Shown: positions 22,284 to 34,268, counted from the first letter of the stretch. The stretch is DNA of 64,000 bases from Hippopus hippopus (GCA_946811185.2 OX328098.1:43401650-43465649); one strand, 5' to 3'. Notes: generated by a model not told the origin, from the sequence alone. Program-made: numbers and translations.

Positions 22284-22534
22284 CATGCAAAGAGGGTTTA
22301 ATGCATCTGCAAAAAGTATCGACCATGTCAGCCTGCGCAGTCCGCGCAGGCTGACATGGGTCAAAACTTTTTGCTCTTTGTAAATTTTCTGCATGTCAAA
22401 GGACCATAAAACTTCATGTTACCGTTGGTTGTTAGACAAAATGATTTTATAAGATCCATGATAATGTGATGACTTGCTTTGTGTAATGCACCACGAAGAT
22501 GCATTAGACCCCCTTTTCCCAGAGCATGGTTCAA
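22284..22534. repeat. MITE family C, inverted copy with perfect hairpin
   Basis: CCATGTCAGCCTGCGCAGTC and its complement form a clean stem at about 22321-22360. The end is AGAGCATGGTTC. Confidence 0.75.
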
Positions 22535-22964
22535 ATGTCATTTTCATACCTGGTCGGTCAGAATATCACACAAAACTTCGAGCGCGCCGAGCCCAGGTTG
22601 CAGTATAATCAGATGCATTAAACCCCCTTTATACGGAGCATGGCTCATTTTTTTGGCGCTGAAAGAGTCAAATGCAATTTCTCTTTCTCTATTATTAGTG
22701 TTTTCTTTATCATTCAACTAAGAGATATGGCATCATCACCATTCAAACACAATAGCGCGTCTGTGTTTGCAATACACAGCATTTCCAAGCATTTTGGAAA
22801 ATGGGGGCAATTACTGGTTGCGTAACGTAATATTTTATATCTCTCTCCCATGTGTTCTCCGATGTGATTTTCCTTAACCCGTAACCTGCTAAATACGTTT
22901 TTAGAAACTTTCCAACCCATAGTAAAAAAACCAAATATTGCAATTTTACACTTATTTTAGTGGG

Positions 22965-23072
22965 AAGAATAAGTCTTTATTGGACAGTATAGATCCAAGA
23001 TCAGACTGCACGTTCTAGATCTACACTGGCCGCAAAAGCGCCTTAAGTCGCGTTTAGAGGCCTAAGGGTTAA
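22965..23072. repeat. MITE family B fragment abutting family A
   Basis: The right half of an inverted B copy ends GGCCTAAGGGTTAA. Its terminal TTAA is also the first TTAA of the family A copy that follows. Confidence 0.7.
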
Positions 23073-23309
23073 CCCTTTATCACACAATGTCGACTTTTAA
23101 TGACCCTGAGAAAGAAGCTTTTTTAAAAGATTACGGGTAAAGGAGAAAATGCTGGTAACAAGCATTTTCTCCTTTTCCCAGAATGTTTTCTACCTTATCA
23201 AAGAAAAATTGCACCATTTGAGTCACATTAAAATTGTTTTCTGCTAATGCTTTCAATTTGGACAAGGCTAAAATTTTGTCGTCTAACAGCCTGTATGGTA
23301 ATGGGTTAA
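23069..23309. repeat. MITE family A, complete copy sharing TTAA with family B
   Basis: It runs from TTAACCCTTTATCACACAAT to GTATGGTAATGGGTTAA. The stem GGAGAAAATGCTGGTAACAA and its complement lie at about 23130-23185. Confidence 0.8.
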
Positions 23310-23872
23310 AACTAGCCTATTTTTGCGACTTTGACATTCCAATCGCGGGTGAATTTCCGTCAAAACACATTTGCTGTAATACCAGACCATTTTAGCATTC
23401 AAACGGTGACGTTTGTTCGGCCTCAAGAGACATCGTCTTCGAAAAGTGACATTTTTGGAAGAATGGTACTACCTACTAAACGAACTTCAGAGCCCAAGGC
23501 TGTTACTTGTGAAACGTATGAAACAAAGAAATAAGTGAGATGTAATCCTGGTGTAGGTAAAATACATTTGAAAGTAACTTTAAACTCCACTGTACAGAAC
23601 AAGAGCACCGCATACAGATGCCAACGCTCGACTACAGTTGCTTGAGTATCATTGAAAATTCTCAGTCGAAAAAGGAGCATAAATGTGTCAAAATATTTTG
23701 ATGGTTACCTGCCCTTGTTGTATGGGTACCCCTTTTGATAGTTAATAACTAGTCTGAGTGTAATATACTGGTCTATCCCACAGATAGATATAAATATATA
23801 GATTGTGTTTGTATAAGCATAGGCCTCTGAAACTCCATTGGTCTATCAAGGGGTAACAAAATTTTCATTATC

Positions 23873-23990
23873 GGACACTGTTACTATAAATAGCACATTG
23901 GGGATTCCCTCTATATCGTATATAGTAGTCTTACTATTTACGATATAGAGGGAGTCACCAATGTGCTATTTATAGAAACAGTGTTGATGA
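23873..23990. repeat. Palindrome of about 118 bp
   Basis: The arms AAATAGCACATTGGGGATTC and GAGTCACCAATGTGCTATTT, with inner CCCTCTATATCG / CGATATAGAGGG, fold around TAGTAGTCTTACTA. GGACACTG / CAGTGTTG mark the outer ends. Confidence 0.65.
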
Positions 23991-24144
23991 AAATTTGAAT
24001 ATATATTCCGTGATTTACAGGCGATGCACCAATGTGCTATAAGTGTTCGATGATCGACCAAGGACAATTTTAGTGTTCCGTGATAGACCAATAGAGCTTC
24101 AAAGGCCTGTGGTATAAGGGAACACTTTTATTGCCGTGCTATAG

Positions 24145-24300
24145 CGCTAGCTTTGGTAGCGACGTGGTAGAGCGTTCGCCTTGGAACCTGGAGGTCCAGG
24201 GCTCAAATCCCGCCTTGGGAGGCTATTTGACTGAACTGTTACATTTGGTTCCGATGCCTGGAATCTATTGATGAGATACTGGAGGTGGGCGCCAGTGTAA
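24145..24300 (+). mobile_element. tRNA-derived SINE (type 3)
   Basis: The A-box-like TAGCGACGTGGTAGAGCG and B-box-like GGGCTCAAATCC lie 35-40 bases apart, as in a tRNA. The acceptor stem does not close and the sequence continues into a non-tRNA body, so it is a SINE head rather than a tRNA gene. Confidence 0.55.
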
Positions 24301-24523
24301 CAGTTCTGTCAAACAGCCTTTCAAATGGATTTTTGATCCATAATTACGTGATGACTTACTTGGTACACTGCATCCTGGGAATGCATTTAACCCCCTTTGC
24401 CAGAGCGCAGCTCCTTTACAAATGCTTTCCTTGTTATGACACAAAGCGGTTATACATGTAAATCTCCATTTATATCTAAACGGATCTATATTCATAATTA
24501 TGTCCCTAACCTTTAAGCATTCT

Positions 24524-24738
24524 GCTAACCCTTATTCCTGCTAAATAAGTGAAATGAAACTTTCAAGCCGATAGCAAAACCCCAAATTTCGCTATTTCAA
24601 AGGTATTTTGGGGAGAAAGATGTCTTCTTATCGGACAGTGTAGAATCCAAGATCAGACTGCACGTTCTGTGCAGTCTGATCTTGATCTACACCGTCCGCA
24701 AATGGTCAGTGAGTCGCGCTTAGCAGCGTAAGGGTTAA
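24524..24738. repeat. MITE family B, inverted copy
   Basis: It runs from GCTAACCCTTATTCCTGC to CAGCGTAAGGGTTAA. A full stem lies at about 24634-24698. Confidence 0.8.
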
Positions 24739-24957
24739 ACCAGACAATTTTATTTAGCTTTTACGGACCGCGCAGACTGCACACAACCGGTAGTCTGATC
24801 TTGGATCTATTCTTCATTATTTTCTACCAAATTCAGGCTAAAACAACATTGGCAGTGCAATATCTAAGTGGTTTTCATATTGAAATAGTCCCTATTTCAT
24901 AAATTCAACAACCTATGGGTTGATGTAAAAAAAAAAAGGAAGTAGCTGCACTACTTC

Positions 24958-25186
24958 TTAACTCTTTACCAGACGACAGAATCTTGAACTTATCCAAATT
25001 GGAAAGGTTTGCCGACAACAAATTTAATTGTGCCCCAAATTACAGGATTTGTTTGTGATAGGGTAGAAAACATTGTGGGAATAGGAGAAAATGCTGGTAA
25101 CCAGCATTTTCTCCTATTCCCACAATGTTTTCAAAAGCCTTCTTTCTCAGGGTCGTTAAAAGTTAGGATTGTTTGGTAAAGGTTTA
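24958..25186. repeat. MITE family A with a compensated stem change
   Basis: It runs from TTAACTCTTTACCAGACG to TTGTTTGGTAAAGGTTTAA. The stem at 25070-25128 is perfect, but carries GGGAATAGGAG on the left and CTCCTATTCCC on the right, where most copies have GGGAAAAGGAG and CTCCTTTTCCC. Confidence 0.85.
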
Positions 25187-25559
25187 AGACATGGACGATC
25201 AAGTAAATACATGCATTGTGGATTTCTGATTGCGTCTAATATGACCATTCATTCAGTTCAAAATAGCAGATAAATTCGAATTATTTAATATGTAAATAAC
25301 AGAGAAACTACGGTAATCTAAATGAACATAAATGAAACGAATCGATTTTAGAGCAAGCAGAAATATTGGCACACAGAACCACCCGGTGTTGTCAGACCAC
25401 TGACCATTGTCTGCGCATGTCATATTCTTCGAAGATTCGAATGTGTATTTATAGAATGCCATCTAGCGGGAGATAATGGACCACTGACGTGTGAATTCAG
25501 GAAAGCATGAGTGCATAAGGTTTGATACCAGATTGACTGTTTGATTGTCTGGTATTTAA

Positions 25560-25852
25560 CGCCGTCTTCAACATTATTTCAGTTATATCGCGGCGGCCAG
25601 TGCACCTATCCATGCTTTCCTGGAGTATCTTTTTACCAGTACTTCGCACAATATGCTTTCCAAGCCACTGGCTGCGTTCCCACATAACCATCGTCGAAAC
25701 AAAAGTCAGCAGTGAGAGAGGAATGAATCCTGTCGCAATGACGATCATCAGTCCTCGGAAAGACATTGGCCGAGCCGTGGATAGAACCAGCGACCCCCTG
25801 TTCTCAAGTCCTGTACGCTACCGACTGAGCAACCGTGCCCGACGTTGATACC
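25560..25852 (-). mobile_element. tRNA-derived SINE (type 2), minus strand
   Basis: Read on the minus strand, TTGCTCAGTCGGTAGCG (A box) and GGTCGCTGGTTCTATCC (B-box region) are followed by TTTCCGAGGACTGATGATCG and a body shared with the copies at 58915-59175 and 59183-59480. Confidence 0.75.
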
Positions 25853-26204
25853 AGAACTGATTGCTTCCGGGTGGAAGTGGTCAAAAGTAGTTCTTATCGA
25901 AAAGTTGATATCAAACACTTCTGCTGAGAAAAAGCAGCAGAGGGTCGAAGTTAGTGATTTTTTCTCACTTTTTTCGATTACCAAAGAAGGTTCCGGCGTG
26001 ACACCATACCGGCAGACCCATCATCTTTATTCCGGCTATAAAAGGCGTCGTTAAGTGATTTACAGAGCTTGTGATTAGTACTGCCCACGTCGGGACAAAT
26101 AAAACAAATTGCTAGTAGAAACATTGCGCCTTCACACGACACTGTGCAAACCTAGTGTCCTGATGGCGTCTGTTATAGACCCCCTTAGTCTCCTCTTGGT
26201 TCCC

Positions 26205-26285
26205 CCCATCTCTCTCTCTCTCTCTCATTTTGTCTGTCTGTCTGTGTCCCTATGTCTGTCTGTCTGCAGTCTGTCTCTCTGGCAA
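26205..26285. repeat. TC / TCTG microsatellite
   Basis: TCTCTCTC runs grade into TGTCTGTCTGTC. Frames open through it are not genes. Confidence 0.8.
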
Positions 26286-26320
26286 AATGTTTTCCCCTTT
26301 AATCTACCGAATTTACCACT

Positions 26321-26524
26321 TTAACCCTTATGCAGCTGAGCGTGACTCAAGGACCTTTGCGGACAGTGTAGATCAAGACCAAACTGCACAAAACGTGCAG
26401 TCAGATCTTGATCTACATTGTCCGATAAGGAAATATAATACCATTGAAATAGCAATACATGTATTTGAGTTTTTACAATCGGTTTTAGGGTTTTATTTCA
26501 GTTATTAAGAAGGATAAGAGTTAA
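26321..26524. repeat. MITE family B, complete copy
   Basis: It runs from TTAACCCTTATGCAGCTGAG to GAAGGATAAGAGTTAA. The stem is at about 26365-26425. Its last TTAA is the first TTAA of the next element. Confidence 0.8.
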
Positions 26525-26744
26525 CAAAGATTTTAGTGTTTAAACGATCTTGAGGACGGTGGCTCTTAAAGCGATTGTGGGAAAAAGAGAAAATGCTGGT
26601 AAAAAAGCATGCTCTTCATTTCCCCACAATGTTTTCTGTCCTTTCTAGGGCAATTTCCACCATTTAAGCAATGTCTGATTTGTCGTCTGCAAAAAGCTTT
26701 CAAATTGGACAAGTCTAAAATATTGTCGTCTGGTAAAGTCTTAA
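26521..26744. repeat. MITE family A copy abutting family B
   Basis: It starts at the shared TTAA and ends TCGTCTGGTAAAGTCTTAA. The stem is partly mispaired on the right (GCATGCTCTTCATTTCCCCA). Confidence 0.7.
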
Positions 26745-26756
26745 ATCATTACCCTT

Positions 26757-26875
26757 TTAACTCTTTACAAGACGACAAACTTTTAGACTGGGTCAAATAC
26801 AAAGCATTAGCAGACGACAGAATAAAAGTGATTTAAAAAGTGAAAGTTGTTTTTGGAAGGGTAGAGAACACAGAG
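26757..26875. repeat. MITE family A, truncated copy
   Basis: TTAACTCTTTACAAGACGAC and GGGTAGAGAACAC are present. The copy stops before its stem. Confidence 0.6.
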
Positions 26876-27019
26876 AATTTCTTTGCATAAGGCAACATGT
26901 CCATATTTATTTTTCATTTATGTCTTTTTCAGTTATATTTATTTTGACTGTCACCTAATAAGCCCATAAAAATGCAAGCAACAGTACATCGCTTGTAAAA
27001 TCTGTACGTGAAAAAGATG

Positions 27020-27214
27020 CTTCCTGGGAAAGAAGCCTGTTGAAAACATTGTGGGAAAAGGAGAAAATGCTGGAAACTAGCATTTTCTCCTTTTCCCACA
27101 ATGTTTTCTACCCTATCAAAGAAAAATTGCACCATTTGAGCCACAATGAAATTGTCGTCTGCAAATGCTTTGAAATTGGACAAGGCTAAAATTTTGTCGT
27201 CTGGTAAGGGTTAA
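27020..27214. repeat. MITE family A copy
   Basis: The stem at 27045-27107 has nearly perfect arms of about 30 bases around GGAAACTAGC. The right end is GTCTGGTAAGGGTTAA; the left outer part is lost. Confidence 0.8.
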
Positions 27215-27234
27215 ATCACCGTATTATAATAACG

Positions 27235-27420
27235 AACAAAAGGGTCACGGCTTTTGAAACCATTGTGGGAAGTATGAGAAAATACTGGATACCAACATTT
27301 TCAAAATTTCCCATTGTGAATGTTTTCATTTCCTTTCAAGGGCAAATCTCATAATTTGAGCAACACTTAATATGTCGACTGCAAATGCTTTCAAATTGGA
27401 CAAATTTAACAACGTATATC
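27235..27420. repeat. MITE family A, decayed copy
   Basis: GGCTTTTGAAACCATTGTGG and CTGCAAATGCTTTCAAATTG follow the consensus. The stem has lost most pairing. Confidence 0.5.
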
Positions 27421-28490
27421 ACAATTTTTTCCAAAGGACAGAGCTTTCTTTGCACATACAAAGCTCGTTATGTCTCTAGGTCATTACAGTTAAAAAAAAA
27501 AAAAGCTATGGGTCACCGTGCTTGTTTCTGAGAAATTTGCCTTTGAAAAAGGTATATACAGTTCCAAAATTCAGCTTTATATTGGATTTAACACGCTTTT
27601 CTTTAATAGTCTGTTAAACAGGAGAATTACTGGAAGAATATACAAATAAACATCGTTTTAATGAAACTTCATTTAGTTTTGCACAGAAAATATATAAAAG
27701 CCTGGTCTTGAGCATGGTAAATGTACAAGTATGCATGTTATATACATGTATAGACCATTGAGTTTGAAAGGGAGATAATTTGACCGAATTGAGGGTAAAT
27801 CTTTAATAAATACTTACTTTCTGACGGACAGATTTTTTTTTTAATTTCCACACCTACAGTATTTATAATTCTAAACAATAATAAATAATAAAAAAGGTAC
27901 CTATCCGTACTTATTTTGCCAGAAAACAGTAATGAAGGTCACTTCGGAAGTAATTTTTTTCAAGGGGAAAAAAAAAAGCTCAGTAGACATAATGGGAAAA
28001 GGAGAAATTGCTCATTAGTAGCGATTTCTCCTTTTCCGACAATACATTTGAAAGTGAAAACAGCTATACTTCCACAGCTTTAAATTTCCTGGTTTTTGTT
28101 TGCTTGTTTGGTGTGTAATGCCGTATCGACAGTATTCAAATTATTTCACGGTGACAACTCACAGATCCAATTTTTTTTTCTATTTACTTTTACTATCCGA
28201 ATAAAGTGCTACTTGTTTCAGTGCACCATTAGTATTACCATATGTGCGAAAAATACAAAGGTGCACTTTTGATTCACTATCTATGACAAAAAAACATGCG
28301 CAATATGGATGGGCGCGAACATTTGTGATATACGTCGGTAAACTCAAAATTGTCGTCTGGTTAAGAGTTTACTATGGGAAAGTCTAAAACTTCGGCATTG
28401 TATAAAAGAGTTACAAGAATGTGATGAAAACACCCATTGACAGAATAAAACAGCACTGTAGCTAGTCACGGTATATCTCGATATGTCTGT

Positions 28491-28696
28491 TGTAATCCTT
28501 ACGCTGCTAAACGCGGCTCGCTGACCTTTTGCGGACAGTGTAAATCAAGATCAGACTGCACAGAACGTGCAGTCTGATCTTTGATCTACACTGTCCGATA
28601 AGAACATATTTTCCCCAAAAATTTACCTTTGAAATAGCAAAATTTAGCTTTTTACTACAGACTTTTTTCCCACTTATTTAGCAGCCAAAGGGTGAA
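28491..28696. repeat. MITE family B copy
   Basis: It runs from TAATCCTTACGCTGCTAAAC to GCAGCCAAAGGGTGAA. The stem is at about 28534-28597. Confidence 0.75.
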
Positions 28697-28834
28697 ATCC
28701 CAGTGGGGGTGTTATACGGTCACTAGAAGAATCGGGTTCTCGAATGAACCTCTTTTGTCTATTGTTGTTTTATAATATTGCTTTCAAAATAGATGAAATA
28801 GGGTAGGAACAAATAAGGAAGTTAATTATTGAAC

Positions 28835-29050
28835 CGTGCTCTGGCAAAAGGGAGTCTGATGCATCTCTGTGATCCATTATACCAAGCAACTCATCACATT
28901 ATTTATGGATCCATAGAATCCATTTTGTCTTACAGCCGACTGAACAAGAGATAGAATGGTCCTTTGACATGCAGAAAATTTACAAAGAGCAAAAATGTTT
29001 CGATCCGTGTCAGCCTGCACGGACTGATATGGGTGCACACCGGCTGCGCA
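28835..29050. repeat. MITE family C, 3'-truncated copy
   Basis: It starts GAACCGTGCTCTGGC and keeps the family body (CATGCAGAAAATTTAC). The right hairpin arm is missing. Confidence 0.6.
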
Positions 29051-29423
29051 CCTTAGACATGTCCATTTTTTTTCCCTTTTCTGTCATTTTTCAATTAAAT
29101 TTACTGTGGAAAAGTTTGAATTCATCTGAGCTATCTACCTTTCAAGTGTTTGAAAAACCAGTCTGCTTGCTGAATTATTTGGGGATCAAATTCAAGCCAT
29201 GGCCTTACACATTTTTCCTTAAATGTTTTATCCTTTATCAAACAATCCTGTTTTAATGCCCCTAAAGAAGAATGCGTTGGAAAGCATTATGAGAAAAGGA
29301 GTAAAGCTTGATATCTATCACTTACGCCTTTAGCCCTACAATGTTTTCTAGCCTTTCAACGACAAATCCTGCCTAGACCTACAATAAATTTATCGACTGG
29401 ATATTCATTTTTTTTTTATTATT

Positions 29424-29635
29424 TTAACCCGTATCCTTCTGAATAACTTGAATGGCGCTTTAAGTTGATGGGAAAAAAACAAAGGTTGCTATTTCAAACT
29501 CATTTTTTCTTAGAAAAATATCTCCCTATCGGACAGTGTAGATCAAAGATCAGACTGCACGTTTTGTGCAGTCTGATCTTGATCTACACTGTCCGCAAAA
29601 GGTCAGTGAGTCACGCTTAGCAGCCTAAGGGTTAA
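29424..29635. repeat. MITE family B, inverted, TTAA-bounded copy
   Basis: It runs from TTAACCCGTATCCTTCTG to CAGCCTAAGGGTTAA. An intact stem lies at about 29530-29595. Confidence 0.85.
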
Positions 29636-30025
29636 ACAGTGTTCTTGTCTAGTCAAAGAGGTGATCATAGAACAACACTACAGACTGTTGCAAAGGGTGA
29701 TACTCTGGCAATGTGATTCATCAAGCAGAACCCAGAACTAATGAATATGCCTAAATATGTTCAAGTGTTTTATTTGGCACCCCTCGCCGATCAAATGTAG
29801 GTTTGACGTTACGACCTTGTCCTTTTGAACTTCTTCTCCCCCGGAGGCCATAGAAATATAATAGTTTCGTTATTTCGAGGGAAATGTCTTTTCTCTCCGC
29901 GTCAATTAATCATATTTTTCCTTCGTGTATCTCTGTCTACAAACATGCCGTTTTTTTTTTTATTATACACCAGATATTAAAGAGTATGTCTGTTCAAAGT
30001 CTTTATTAATTCTCGGGAATGATAC

Positions 30026-30274
30026 TTACCCTTTACTTAGCATTTCTTGAGTTTTGACCACCCTGAGGAAGAAGGTTTTTTGAAAACATTGTGCGGGAAA
30101 ATGGAGAAAATGCTGGTACGAGCATTTTCTTCTCTCCCCTCATCCCCCCCTCCATGTTTTTTTCTACCCTTTAAAACCGGGATAAGAATCTTATTTTGAG
30201 TAGAATATCGTCTGCAAAGGCTTCCAAATTAGGCTGGTCAAAGATTCTGTCGTCTGTTAGAGGTAATAAATTAA
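30026..30274. repeat. MITE family A copy with expanded loop side
   Basis: Left end TTACCCTTTACTTAGC. The stem GGAGAAAATGCTGGTACGAG is followed by a C-rich insertion (CATCCCCCCC) in its right arm. Confidence 0.65.
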
Positions 30275-30477
30275 CCCTTATCCTGCTAAATAAGTGAAAT
30301 GAAACTTTCAAGCTGATAGTAAAAACCTAAATTTTGCTATTTCAAAATGTATTTTAGGAGGAAAGGATATCCCCTTATCGGACAATGTAGATCTAAGATC
30401 AGACCGCACGTTCTGTGCAGTCTGATCTTGATCTACACTGTCCGCAAAAGGTCAGTGAGTCGCAGCTTCAGGGTTAA
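30271..30477. repeat. MITE family B, inverted, TTAA-bounded copy
   Basis: It runs from TTAACCCTTATCCTGC to GCTTCAGGGTTAA. It directly follows a family A copy and appears to share its terminal TTAA. Confidence 0.8.
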
Positions 30478-30692
30478 ATTGGAGTTCTGAAAGCTCACAA
30501 GGCTTATTCTATAGGCTTATTTTTACATTCTTCTTCCTCAAAAAATAATTTCTTACGAGATGCCCAACAATTTTCGGAGTGATATTTGGTAGAGTTCTTG
30601 AAAGGGGACGCCATTGAAATGTATCTGCTGTAGTTGCCATGATACATGTATTTCTAAATATTTTACTACAAAAAGAAATGCAGACGACAAGC

Positions 30693-30915
30693 GAATGAGC
30701 CATGGTTTGGATTTAATACATCAGCTAAAAGTATCGACTGTGTCAGCCTGCGCAGTTTGCACAGGCTGACCTGCGTGGACACTTCTTGCCATTGGAAATT
30801 TTTTGTATGTGAAAGGACTATTACCCACGATTCAGCCAGTTTTTTGACAATATGGAATCATAATTATTATGCGACTACTTGCTTAGTATTCGTTAAACTC
30901 CCTTATACCAGAGTG
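30693..30915. repeat. MITE family C, inverted copy
   Basis: GAGCCATGGTTTGG opens it. The hairpin GTCAGCCTGCGCAG / TTGCACAGGCTGAC has one lost pair. The right end is eroded. Confidence 0.65.
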
Positions 30916-30924
30916 CCCCTCAAG

Positions 30925-31085
30925 AGATAAACCATCAAACATGTCTTTCAAAAGGTAGAAAATGTTCTGGGAAAAGGAGACAATGCTGGTTACCGCTGTT
31001 GTCTCCTGTACCAGCTATGTTTTCAAAAGCCGTCTTCCGTAGGTTCTTATTACACAGGATAGTCTGAAAAAGGGTTGAATACTTT
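30925..31085. repeat. MITE family A fragment with compensated stem
   Basis: The stem GGGAAAAGGAGACAATGC pairs with GTTGTCTCC: the consensus A is C on the left and the consensus T is G on the right. Confidence 0.6.
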
Positions 31086-31694
31086 TCTCAACTATACACT
31101 CAATGTCAAAAGTCTGACCAAAACAGTGATACAAATACACAAGTATTACTTGATTCATCAATAATGTTTGTGAAATATCAAAAATAGTCTAATCCTTTTA
31201 ATGCCAGTTTTCGGTATAATCATATATAAATATACAGTTAACAAATAGTTAACAAACAAATGAAAATTCTCCATTGAGTTCTTTTTTTTTTCTGAATAAT
31301 AAGCTTTTTTTTTTTTTTATCATTTACAAAATATTGACCAAAAAAAAAAATCTGCTTGTCTCAAAACGCAAATTCTTCGTTTGCAAAATCAAGTTTTCAA
31401 AATTGTCGGTAATAATAAACTAGTGTTATTATCTTTCATTTACATATCCATCGATTGCTTTACAAGTGGCGCTTAGATCCTTGTTTTGCCCACATTTTTG
31501 TCGAAAAAACATTTCACCATTTTGTCACAGATATTATGTATCGGTGTAAATGTCGAAGAACTATCTACTTGTGTATGTACACATTTGAAACCAAACTACA
31601 ACTGTAAACATGGACCTGTGAATGGTATAGAGGCAAAAGGTGATGATGTGGGATATTTTTCCATCTGTCATTCGTTTTATGTGATAAACAGAAT

Positions 31695-31830
31695 CTCACA
31701 TTCGTGTTTATGTATTATCATTTTTATCAAACTCGTTGACTAAAATTATTTGACGCTCGCCAAGGCTCGCGTCATACAATTTTAGTCAACTCGTTTGATA
31801 AAAATGATAATACATAAACACTCATGTAAG
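31695..31830. repeat. Palindrome of about 135 bp
   Basis: The arms GTTTATGTATTATCATTTTT and AAAAATGATAATACATAAAC, then CGTTGACTAAAATT / AATTTTAGTCAACTCG, fold around TCGCCAAGGCTC. An overlapping open frame (31486-31743) is not supported as a gene. Confidence 0.75.
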
Positions 31831-32300
31831 ATCCTCTATATAAACAGTCAGCATTAGGTATTTTGAGTATACTGTTTTATGTGTATTTACAAAATCTGAG
31901 CAAAAGTTGATAAACTGTGCTTTTGTATTTGAATTCAAGTTACGTGACGGCACCTTTTACGTGACAATTTATTTTTCTAAGTTCTTATAATTTCGAAATA
32001 ATCTCGATATTTCACTCTTTGTATCTCATCTACAACCCAAGTAAATGTTTGCCACGTCATTTTATAAAAAATGCAACTTTCAGACAATGAGAGTTTGTAA
32101 GCGTAACCTTGTAATGTTAAATATACTAAGTGTCAGGTTTGAGATTGTATTTTCGTGCATTGCCTCGGTATTATGTTGAGTGAAAATTGGCTTTACTTTA
32201 CAATAATTGATTTTACTTTATGATTGATGTACAATCACTCCTATGTGCTTTGCTATGTACAGGTAAGGAATACAGGACTGTCTCGTAAAGTACATATATA

Positions 32301-33603
32301 CGAGGGTCCTCCAATAATGAGTGAGACTGTTGTCATATCTCAAATATTGTCTGACAGATTTTAATGAAACTTTGCACATATATTGCCTAACATATTAGCA
32401 ACACAAAAATTACGCCAAATGACGTTACGTTATGACGTCACTTCCTGTGATACATACAACTGCAACATGGCCAGCTTCACAGCAGAAGAACAACGTGCAT
32501 ATATAAAAATTGAGTATTATAAGGGTAGCACTGGAACAGAGATTTTTCAAACCTTACAAAAAGTTTGTGGGGACAAAGCTATTTGTCGTGCAGCAGTGTT
32601 CCGGTGGATTGCACAGTTTAAGGAAGGAAGGACTAGTATGCAGAAGCAACCCAGCCCAGGTCAGCCAACAGAAGCAACAAGCGAAGAAAATATCCAAAAG
32701 TTGAAGGCTGTAATGGAGACTGATCGAAGATATACATGCGAAGAAGTAGCCAATGAAATTGGGATAAGTCATGGGTCAGTACATACAATTTTGACAAATA
32801 AGTTAAACATGCGACGTGTTGCTGCAAGGTGGGTACCCCATGCACTGAGCTCGGAGCAAAAACAGGCAAGAGTGGATGTTGCTAGTCAATTACTGGAAAG
32901 ATACAAAAATGAGGGTGATATGTTTCTTAACAGGTTAGTGGCAATAGATGAGACTTGGATACGAAGTTATGAACCAGAACTAAAAAGACAATCTTCAGAA
33001 TGGCACACACCGGGGTCCCCACGACCCATTAAATTCAGGCGAAAACAAGAAAATTTGAAGATGATGATGATTTTTGTCTATGATAATCACGGCATATTAG
33101 CTGCAAATCGGGTCCCGATCGGGAAAACAGTCAATCAAGAGTATTATCGTACATTTCTGATGTGTGTCTTGAGACCTGCCATTCGCAAGAAGCGACCGGA
33201 GCTGCTTGAACTTACACCATAAATTCTGCATGACAACGCCGCCTGTCACAAGGCAGGTAGGGTGACGTCACTTTTGATGCTCTAAAACTGGGACATTTTA
33301 CCGCACCCTCCATATTCTCCAGACATGAGTCCTCCAGACTTTGATCTTTTTCCTAAGTTGAAAGAACCATTGCGAGGTGTGCATTTTGAAGATTTAGACG
33401 CCCTGGAAGTAGAGGTTGCCAGTCAAATTCGACGCATTAACTCTGGTTGCCTAGCAACGGGAATAAGAAGACTTCCTCACCAATGGAATTCTGTCATTGA
33501 AAAGGGAGGAGCCTATATTGAAGGAATGTAGGAACATTGGATGAGTATTAGTTCAGGTATTTCTTCAATAACTACAGTCTCACTAATTATTGGATGACCC
33601 TCG
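32301..33603 (+). mobile_element. Mariner element (DD34D), full length, inactive
   Basis: The inverted ends 32301-32329 and 33575-33603 match at 27 of 29 positions (both start CGAGGGTC), and each is flanked by TA (32299-32300 and 33604-33605), the usual mariner target duplication. Total length is 1303 bp, typical for mariner. It carries one transposase frame (32467-33531) with two in-frame TAA codons. Intact ends and few lesions suggest fairly recent arrival. Confidence 0.93.
32467..33531 (+). pseudogene. Mariner transposase, two in-frame stops
   Basis: This is a cut-and-paste transposase of the IS630-Tc1-mariner superfamily, which would bind the element's ends and insert it at TA sites. The ATG at 32467 (MASFTAEEQRAYIK) gives about 354 codons, the usual mariner length. 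In order: helix-turn-helix DNA-binding segments (EEQRAYIKIEYYKG and EVANEIGISHGSVHTIL), the mariner signature WVPHAL, first catalytic Asp in AIDETW, second in HDN, and third in SPPDFDLF. There are 34 residues between the last two, so DD34D. The signature YSPDMSP is also present. TAA codons at 33220-33222 (just before ILHDN) and 33283-33285 interrupt an otherwise continuous frame, so no complete enzyme can be made. No frameshift was needed to follow it. Confidence 0.93.
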
Positions 33604-33605
33604 TA

Positions 33606-34260
33606 CACTGTACTCTTCATGCTTGCCAGATTATAATGAAGATTTTGCATTTTTGACAGTGTGATTGCTAGATTTTCATACCCTTCCAATATACGGACAA
33701 ATTGATCAGAAAATTTGACAAATAAACTCCGATTAGGTCGCCTTAAAAGTAGAATTGAGAATATTTGAAAACATTCCTTCTCTACTAGTTCTATGCCGCT
33801 TTAAACTCGCTTCCATATTGTGTATCAGTAAATACTGACGTTTTCTGTTTTTTCGTGAAGATACGAGAAAATGTATACACATCTCGAAAACACACCAAGA
33901 ACTTCAACAGAATTTCCAAGGAAGAAGAGATAAGTTATCAAAATGATGATTTTATCTATTTTAGCTCCGTTACTTTACAATAAGATTCCTCAATTGAATT
34001 CTCAATGACAGGACATGTTTGGGGGGAAAATTATGTTGGACTCCTGAAACATTGTATTTACTATGGACATCAACATTTTTGCATCAGATGATACTTTTTT
34101 TTTCAACATTTATAATAGGCTACCAATATCGTAGAATGACTGCAAATCACCTTTTCATAGAGGTTTAATTGCTATATATTGGTAGGAATTACCCTTTTGA
34201 TAGGTCTAATACAACTAGCCTAATACTTAGATAAATACCCTCAGATATGACAAAGATATA
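33606..34260. other. AT-rich stretch without recognised feature
   Basis: No MITE family, palindrome or exon recognised. Confidence 0.4.
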
Positions 34261-34268
34261 AGAAAATG

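Noticed and set aside
22640..22943. Overlapping short frames on both strands near a MITE C fragment
   Set aside because: No family resemblance, no splice signals, and the frames overlap each other on opposite strands.
26109..26508. Frames through the TC/TCTG microsatellite
   Set aside because: The peptide is serine/leucine/cysteine low complexity produced by the repeat, continuing into a family B MITE.
31486..31743. 85-codon frame with scattered cysteines
   Set aside because: Its second half is one arm of the palindrome at 31695-31830, and the first half has no recognisable domain.
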